A stretch of 64,000 nt of DNA from G963674665 sp964609625 (GTDB taxonomy: Bacteria; Desulfobacterota; Desulfovibrionia; Desulfovibrionales; Desulfovibrionaceae), in assembly GCA_964609625.1 (NCBI GenBank), contig CAZSRS010000018.1, forward strand, positions 13,406 to 77,405. The letters are read 5' to 3'. Below the pieces are notes generated by a model. It saw only the letters and a program-made list of their open reading frames with translations. It was not told where the DNA came from and made no database searches. The position numbers and the translations under genes are program-made. Below are positions 59,424-64,000 of the stretch, piece by piece (the stretch's first letter is position 1; every line of letters begins with the position of its first letter).

Positions 59424-61126
59424 CCATGCACTCTTCCCACCTCCCCAACGCCGAAACACTGCTCGTACACTTTCGCCGCATCGAGCAACTGAAAAGGGAC
59501 GCCCTGACCATGCCCTCGCTACTCCTGGGGGCGGAGGAACTCAGCGACCTCGAATTGCTGCTGCACCGCTCTCTGTTCCCTTTGCAAGGGTACATGAACA
59601 AAGCCGAGTACGAGTCGGTCCTGGACTCCATGTGCCTGCCCAGCGGCGTTTTCTGGCCACTGCCCGTGGTCCAGGCCGTAGAGCGCTCCCTGGCCTCGGG
59701 ACTGCGCCCCGGCGACGGGCTCGCCCTGCGCGACCAGGAAGGCTTCATGCTCGCCGTACTCTTTGTGGAAGATATCTGGGAGCCGGATTTGGCACGCGAG
59801 GCCAAGGCCGTCTTCGGCACTGCGGACGCCGCGCGGCACCCTGGAGTGGCCCGACTCCTGCATCGCCGCGACTCTCTTTACGTCGGGGGGCGCGTCGAGG
59901 GCATCCACATGCCGCAACACTACGACTTCACCTCCATGCGCCGCACTCCGGCAGAGCTGCACAGGTTCTTCTCCGAACGCGGCTGGACCTCGGTCATCGG
60001 CTTCCAGCACGACGCCCCCCTGCATCGCATGCATCGTGAAATGCTCCTGGCCGCGGCCCTGGAGACCGGCGCTAAGCTGCTCATCTCGCCCCTCATCGGC
60101 CCAACCTTTCTCTCGGACGTCAGCCACTTCACCCTGGTGCGCTGCCTGCAGCACTTCATGAAGCACCTGCCCCCGAATGTGGGCACCCTGCACCTCACCC
60201 CCATGCGGTGCCGTGGCGCCGGACCGAGGGGCGCGCTGATGCAGGCCCTGCTCAACCGCAACTACGGCTGCACGCACTTCCTGGTGCACGATCACCACGA
60301 CGACCCCTTGCCCCAGGGCGCGGCGTTCTACCCCGCCAAGGCAGCCTTCGAGGCCATGGAGCACCACAAGGCCGACCTCGACATCGAGCCCCTGCCCGTG
60401 CGCCCCCGCGTCTATGTGCGGGAGTTCAACATGTTCTCCCTGCCCGAGGAGGTGAAGCCTGGAGTCGAGACCTTGGACTTTTCCAATGGGGAGCTGCGCG
60501 AGCGCCTGTTGCACGACGACCCCCTGCCCGATTGGTTCAGCTTCCCCGAGGTCATCGAGGAAATCAGCCGCGCCATGCCGCCGCGCCGCACACAGGGCTT
60601 CACCGTGTTCCTCACCGGGCTCTCGGGCGCGGGCAAATCCACCCTGGCCAAGGTGCTCTACGTCAAGCTCCTGGAGCTCCAGGACCGCCCCGTGACTCTG
60701 CTCGACGGCGACATCGTGCGTCGCAATCTCTCCAGCGAGCTGACCTTCAGCGAGGAGCACCGCAACCTCAACGTCCGGCGCATCGGCTTCGTGGCCAGCG
60801 AGATCACCAAGAACAGGGGCATCGCCATCTGCGCGCCCATCGCGCCCTACGGCCACTCGCGCTCCGAAGCCCGCGACATCGTGGAGCAATACGGCGGCTT
60901 CGTCGAGGTCTTCGTCTCCACGCCCCTGGAAGTATGCGAACAGCGTGACCGCAAGGGACTCTACGCCAGGGCCAGGGCCGGGCTGATCAAGGGCGTCACC
61001 GGCGTGGACGACCCCTACGAGGCGCCCACCACGCCCGATGTGGACATCGACACCACGGAAATCACCCCCAGCGAAGGCGTGGAGAGCATCCTGCACTACC
61101 TGCGACAGCAGGGCTACCTGAAGTAG
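59420..61126 (+). CDS. ATP sulfurylase-like (degenerate) / APS kinase fusion
   Basis: A 568-residue protein. The N-terminal part (about 1-380) follows the ATP sulfurylase fold, with LHRSLFPLQGYMN and NRNYGCTHFLV. Both active-site signatures are altered: the Q-x-R-N loop reads Q196-H-D-A, though the LHRMH histidines remain, and GRDHAG reads HDHHDD (290-295). The C-terminal APS kinase (about 385-568) looks intact: P-loop GLSGAGKST (400-408), DGDIVRRNL, RRIGFVASEITKNRGIAICA. So it probably makes PAPS from APS but not APS from sulfate. The ATGA overlap with a hybrid kinase is unusual. Confidence 0.9.
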   Translation: MTMHSSHLPNAETLLVHFRRIEQLKRDALTMPSLLLGAEELSDLELLLHRSLFPLQGYMNKAEYESVLDSMCLPSGVFWPLPVVQAVERSLASGLRPGDGLALRDQEGFMLAVLFVEDIWEPDLAREAKAVFGTADAARHPGVARLLHRRDSLYVGGRVEGIHMPQHYDFTSMRRTPAELHRFFSERGWTSVIGFQHDAPLHRMHREMLLAAALETGAKLLISPLIGPTFLSDVSHFTLVRCLQHFMKHLPPNVGTLHLTPMRCRGAGPRGALMQALLNRNYGCTHFLVHDHHDDPLPQGAAFYPAKAAFEAMEHHKADLDIEPLPVRPRVYVREFNMFSLPEEVKPGVETLDFSNGELRERLLHDDPLPDWFSFPEVIEEISRAMPPRRTQGFTVFLTGLSGAGKSTLAKVLYVKLLELQDRPVTLLDGDIVRRNLSSELTFSEEHRNLNVRRIGFVASEITKNRGIAICAPIAPYGHSRSEARDIVEQYGGFVEVFVSTPLEVCEQRDRKGLYARARAGLIKGVTGVDDPYEAPTTPDVDIDTTEITPSEGVESILHYLRQQGYLK

Positions 61127-61504
61127 GGGATCACGACCACCAGATGCCGGGGCGCTGCAATGGTACATACCCTGTTGTACCAGTTGGCAACCCGGCTGAA
61201 GAGACTTCAACATCGGTGCATCCTGCCTGCAATGTGCCCATAGATGCGGTATTCGTGATCCATGCTGCCGCGTTCTCCTCCCTCTCCAGCCGAAGAACAA
61301 CGTGACCAGCAGCGTCTCTTGGCACTGTGGACTCGCTGATCATCCAGACCTGACATCCCCACTGTGCTCGGTTGTCGGTGTCACACCCCTAAAGTTGTTT
61401 TCATGACCGGCCGATCAGGAGTACAGGGTGGCGTTGCCCCCCCGACACACAATGCGGCCGCGGACTGGACCGCGCCCGCAAAGAGTATGGCGCAGGAGGT
61501 AGGC
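61127..61504. other. Intergenic region with one doubtful minus-strand ORF
   Basis: This 378-base stretch lies between the APS kinase fusion and a small gene. The only protein-like frame is on the minus strand at 61131-61343. No clear promoter or terminator was found. Confidence 0.45.
61131..61343 (-). CDS. Possible small protein, 70 residues, unrecognised
   Basis: The frame starts MISESTVPRDAAGHVVLRLE and ends GYVPLQRPGIWWS. Residue composition looks natural, but third-position GC is lower than in neighbouring genes and the ribosome-binding site is weak. It is convergent with the APS kinase gene. It may be a gene fragment from elsewhere. Confidence 0.3.
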   Translation of the reverse strand: MISESTVPRDAAGHVVLRLEREENAAAWITNTASMGTLQAGCTDVEVSSAGLPTGTTGYVPLQRPGIWWS

Positions 61505-61765
61505 ATGAACGTTTCCTTGAACACGCAAGTCGGCCTGAATCTGGAACTCAAGACCGATTCCGGCGAAAAGATCCAGGCCCCAGCCAAGAACAGCGGCAAC
61601 TCCCTGGCCAACGAGATGAAGCAGATCCGCAAGGCCCGGCTGCACCGCCAGGCCCTGCAGGATCCCTCCCTGCACGGCAAGCTTGTGGCCACCGAGGCCT
61701 CGCCCGTCTACAACGCCAAGGGCGAGATGATCCAGGCCCTTTCAGCCAATCTGGGAGACATCTAG
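61505..61765 (+). CDS. Small hypothetical protein, 86 residues
   Basis: A soluble protein beginning MNVSLNTQVGLNLELKTDSG, with a basic helix NEMKQIRKARLHRQALQ (about 38-54) and ending QALSANLGDI. AGGAGG five bases upstream gives a strong ribosome-binding site, so it is probably real. No family recognised; no signal peptide or membrane span. Confidence 0.65.
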   Translation: MNVSLNTQVGLNLELKTDSGEKIQAPAKNSGNSLANEMKQIRKARLHRQALQDPSLHGKLVATEASPVYNAKGEMIQALSANLGDI

Positions 61766-61850
61766 GCCGCATCGCTCCAGGGTGATGTGTCCTCTCTGAT
61801 GATCATCTGACACGCAGTGGCGGTGTGACAAACTTCTGGCAGGCGCGGCT

Positions 61851-62738
61851 TCACTGTGAACCAGCGCCGCCGCCCCGGAGCCAGGGCGCGTGCAGCCGCA
61901 GCAGCTCGGGCCAGAGCCTGGGCCAGCAGCAAGTGTGGTCCACGTCCGGCACCACCTCCACCAGCGCGGGTGCGGGGTTCCCCAGCCCACGCGCGAACTC
62001 CCTGGCCAGGGAGACCGGAACGATCTCGTCGTCCTCGCCCACGAAATGCACCTGGGGGATGTGCCGCACCTTGGCCGCGTAGTCCGCTGGATTCAGCGAA
62101 CCCGTCAGGGGCGAGACCTTGTGCAGGGCGGTCCAGGCCTTGTGGTCCAGGTTGCCGGCCACGGTGACCAGGGCGGCCACGTCGTCACGCCGGGCGGCCA
62201 GGAGCACGGCCAGCGCGCCCCCTCCGGAATACCCCACCAGATACAGCCGCGTGGCGCCGAGATCGGCCTTGGCCCTGTCCAGGACCGTGTCCATGGCCCG
62301 CACCACCTCCTCGCCGTAGCGCTCCAGGGTCCAGTAGCGCATGGAGCAAGTCTCTCCGGCCTGTACATACTGGCAGGGGCGCCCCAGATACAGGACCTTG
62401 GGCCCGGGATCGGCCAGGGCCAGGCGCAGTGCCAGGGGGTTGTCCGGCGTGGGGTCCGTGGAAGGGGTCCTGCGGTTGAGGTAGGCACGACCGTCGCCCT
62501 CGATGTAGACGACCAAGTCGCTGCCCGGGCCGGGGCGCGCGAACCCGCGCAGGGTGAAGTCGCCGGCGCTCCAAGCCACGGAGCGCCAGCCGGGCCTGGA
62601 GGCCAGGGTCGCGGCCAGCTCGCGCCCCCTGGGCGCGGCGCAACTTGCCAACAACAGAAGCAATACCAGGGCGGCAATGCAAGACCGCACGCTGGCAGGA
62701 CATCTGTCTCTTGGAATAATGAACCTTGCTTTTGTCAT
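61851..62738 (-). CDS. Alpha/beta-hydrolase lipoprotein
   Basis: A 295-residue envelope hydrolase. The signal peptide ends in the lipobox LASC (C33). The nucleophile elbow is LVGYSGGGALAVLLAARRD, the oxyanion side IEGDGRAYLNRR, the acid probably in FVGEDDEIVPV and the histidine in VPDVDHTCCW near the end. Substrate unknown. It is convergent with the 86-residue gene and divergent from the response regulator. Confidence 0.82.
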   Translation of the reverse strand: MTKARFIIPRDRCPASVRSCIAALVLLLLLASCAAPRGRELAATLASRPGWRSVAWSAGDFTLRGFARPGPGSDLVVYIEGDGRAYLNRRTPSTDPTPDNPLALRLALADPGPKVLYLGRPCQYVQAGETCSMRYWTLERYGEEVVRAMDTVLDRAKADLGATRLYLVGYSGGGALAVLLAARRDDVAALVTVAGNLDHKAWTALHKVSPLTGSLNPADYAAKVRHIPQVHFVGEDDEIVPVSLAREFARGLGNPAPALVEVVPDVDHTCCWPRLWPELLRLHAPWLRGGGAGSQ

Positions 62739-62858
62739 GACCCTATACTACAACCAGAATAGGTGAAATCAGGAAAGGCATGCACGCTCCAGGACAGGTT
62801 CGCGGCGCGGCAAGCCCTCAATACCCCCGACCTCCGACTCTGCTGCGAGGGTGAGATC

Positions 62859-63230
62859 ATGAGCGAAAAAAAACTGCTGATCGTGGATGACGAGAAACAT
62901 ATCCGGCTTCTGTATCGCAGCGAGTTCGAGGGCGAGGGGTACTCCGTGGTTACCTCCGACGGCCTGGAGGACATCCTCCAGCTCATGGACAGGGAGCACC
63001 CCCAGGTGGTGGTGCTGGACATCAACCTCGGCACGGGGCGCTCGGGTCTGGACCTGCTCCAGGAAATCCGCAACAAGGACGACTCCCTTCCCGTTATTCT
63101 CTCCACAGCCTACGACAGCTTCCAGCACGACGTCAAATCCACGGCCGCGGACTACTATGTGGTCAAGAGCATCGACCTCGGGGAACTGAAGTCCAAGGTG
63201 GCCCTGGCCATGGCCAAGTACGGGGAGTGA
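62859..63230 (+). CDS. Single-domain response regulator
   Basis: A 123-residue stand-alone receiver. The acidic pocket is in LLIVDDEKHIRLLYRSEFEG-type opening (D9-D10 region), the phosphoacceptor in VVVLDINLG, the threonine/serine in VILSTAYDS and the lysine in YYVVKSIDL. The usual KP is KS. No output domain. GAGGGTGAG precedes the ATG; no cognate kinase is adjacent. Confidence 0.88.
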   Translation: MSEKKLLIVDDEKHIRLLYRSEFEGEGYSVVTSDGLEDILQLMDREHPQVVVLDINLGTGRSGLDLLQEIRNKDDSLPVILSTAYDSFQHDVKSTAADYYVVKSIDLGELKSKVALAMAKYGE

Positions 63231-63492
63231 AGGGGGGCTGAATCCCGTGCCTTGCGGCGCTGTACGCTCTCCCTTCACGCGCCCTTTCCCCGTCCCTGCC
63301 ATGGCGGAGGTGCCCTTGCCCTTCCGACTTCGAGACGCGCGCCCCTCATGCCCAGGCGATGGTCTCCAGAACTACATGCGGCAGATGCACTGCCAATGAA
63401 AAAGACTTGCCTGGCATCCTTGTCGTGCTTATACTTCGTAAACTTGGCAGGGAGAAAGGCGGAAATAGTATCGTTCTCTAGGCTGCCTTGTA

Positions 63493-63792
63493 GTGTACGA
63501 TTGGTTCCGCCAGAATGCAACACAAGGAGCTGTGTACTGCCCACAATATCTTGGATACACAGTGCACAGCATCTGTTTTCCGGAGAGCAACGACGATCGA
63601 GGACTGAACATGACCAAAGAGCTTCCCTGTCATTACATTCGTCCCTTCATTGACAGACATGGCAATCTGTTTCCCTGTTGCTTCAAAAATGCAGACCCAG
63701 GGTTCATCATTGGCAACGTGTGCGAAGAAGATTTACTTGAGAAGCTGGAGACCTAAATCGTGCGTTGGGGGCACTGTAAGAGCTGCCTCGGG
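63493..63792 (+). pseudogene. Broken SPASM-domain (radical SAM) fragment
   Basis: The frame contains PCHYIRPFIDRHGNLFPCC, then GFIIGNVCEEDLLEKLE, a pattern of SPASM domains that bind auxiliary iron-sulfur clusters. A TAA at 63754-63756 interrupts it, after which the same frame continues with WGHCKSCLG, the expected last cysteine pair. The radical SAM core is absent upstream. Codon use is more AT-rich than in neighbouring genes. Best read as a decayed, possibly transferred gene end. Confidence 0.6.
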
Positions 63793-64000
63793 ACAAATTC
63801 GGCGCCCAGTGACGCGAAAAGCAGGCGGCCCAAGTCGGAATTTGATGGAAGTGAGGACAAAAAGCAGTTTGACGGAGGCGAATCAGGGCAGTTTTCCATT
63901 CAGAGGGCGCACCTCTCCCGTAAAAATGTTTACGGGACAGGGGAATGGTTCAGCTCCAGGCGAAACGAGGAGCGCTGAGACATCGCTCCCACAGCTCTTT

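Noticed and set aside
61127..61360. Possible tRNA-like folding after the APS kinase fusion
   Set aside because: No T-loop consensus (GGTTCRA) or acceptor pairing was found.
1..64000. CRISPR arrays, insertion sequences, prophage genes
   Set aside because: No regularly spaced direct repeats, transposase, integrase or phage structural genes were recognised.

Overview
The window looks like a chromosomal segment of a GC-rich, Gram-negative deltaproteobacterium, most likely of the Desulfovibrio group. This rests on gene content, not on a search. Pointers are a CcmE with a Cys-x-x-x-Tyr haem site (the form known from Desulfovibrio), a cytoplasmic CbiK-type cobaltochelatase, a DacZ-like diadenylate cyclase, and many sensory proteins (MCP, HD-GYP, SpoIIE-type phosphatase, multi-PAS hybrid kinase). 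No rRNA, tRNA, CRISPR array or intact insertion sequence was seen.

Left part (1-5150). The N-terminal part of ilvB runs off the left edge. Next come small housekeeping genes on the minus strand (DUF465, DUF167, YggT, a HAD phosphatase, two unknown genes), then tatA on the plus strand and the 3' remnant of a receiver-domain gene.

Secretion island (5151-13566). Seven minus-strand genes form an apparent type I secretion unit. They are a serralysin-like metalloprotease, a second pre-peptidase (PPC) domain protein with the same C-terminal tail, three small mutually related cytosolic proteins, an ABC exporter with a degenerate C39 domain, and a membrane-fusion protein whose N-terminus is a cyclic-nucleotide-binding domain. 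This is the best candidate in the window for an under-described system: a type I secretion system (T1SS) whose inner-membrane complex may respond to a cyclic nucleotide.

Middle (13567-34583). Membrane and unknown genes are followed by an HD-GYP protein, an HtrA-type lipoprotein protease, a DacZ-like cyclase coupled to an S10 peptidase, and MoxR with a downstream gene on the plus strand. The rest of the MoxR/Bat locus (DUF58, DUF4381, two von Willebrand A proteins, BatD, TPR-SH3) lies 8 kb away on the minus strand and is followed by a CNNM transporter and ccmE. CbiK and a large chemoreceptor with a duplicated sensor module come next.

Transport block (34687-49241). Two tandem 17-bp palindromes precede znuA-znuC-znuB-zur. 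After these come a peptide ABC transporter (binding protein, two permeases, two ATPases) ending in a D-aminopeptidase, and then an RND efflux pair.

Right part (49266-64000). A fused DAHP synthase-chorismate mutase precedes aroB. A minus-strand set encodes an orphan binding protein, a methyltransferase and a SpoIIE-type phosphatase. Divergently, a four-PAS/GAF hybrid kinase overlaps a gene in which a degenerate ATP sulfurylase domain is fused to an intact-looking APS kinase. The segment ends with a small unknown gene, a lipoprotein hydrolase, a single-domain response regulator and a broken SPASM-domain fragment.
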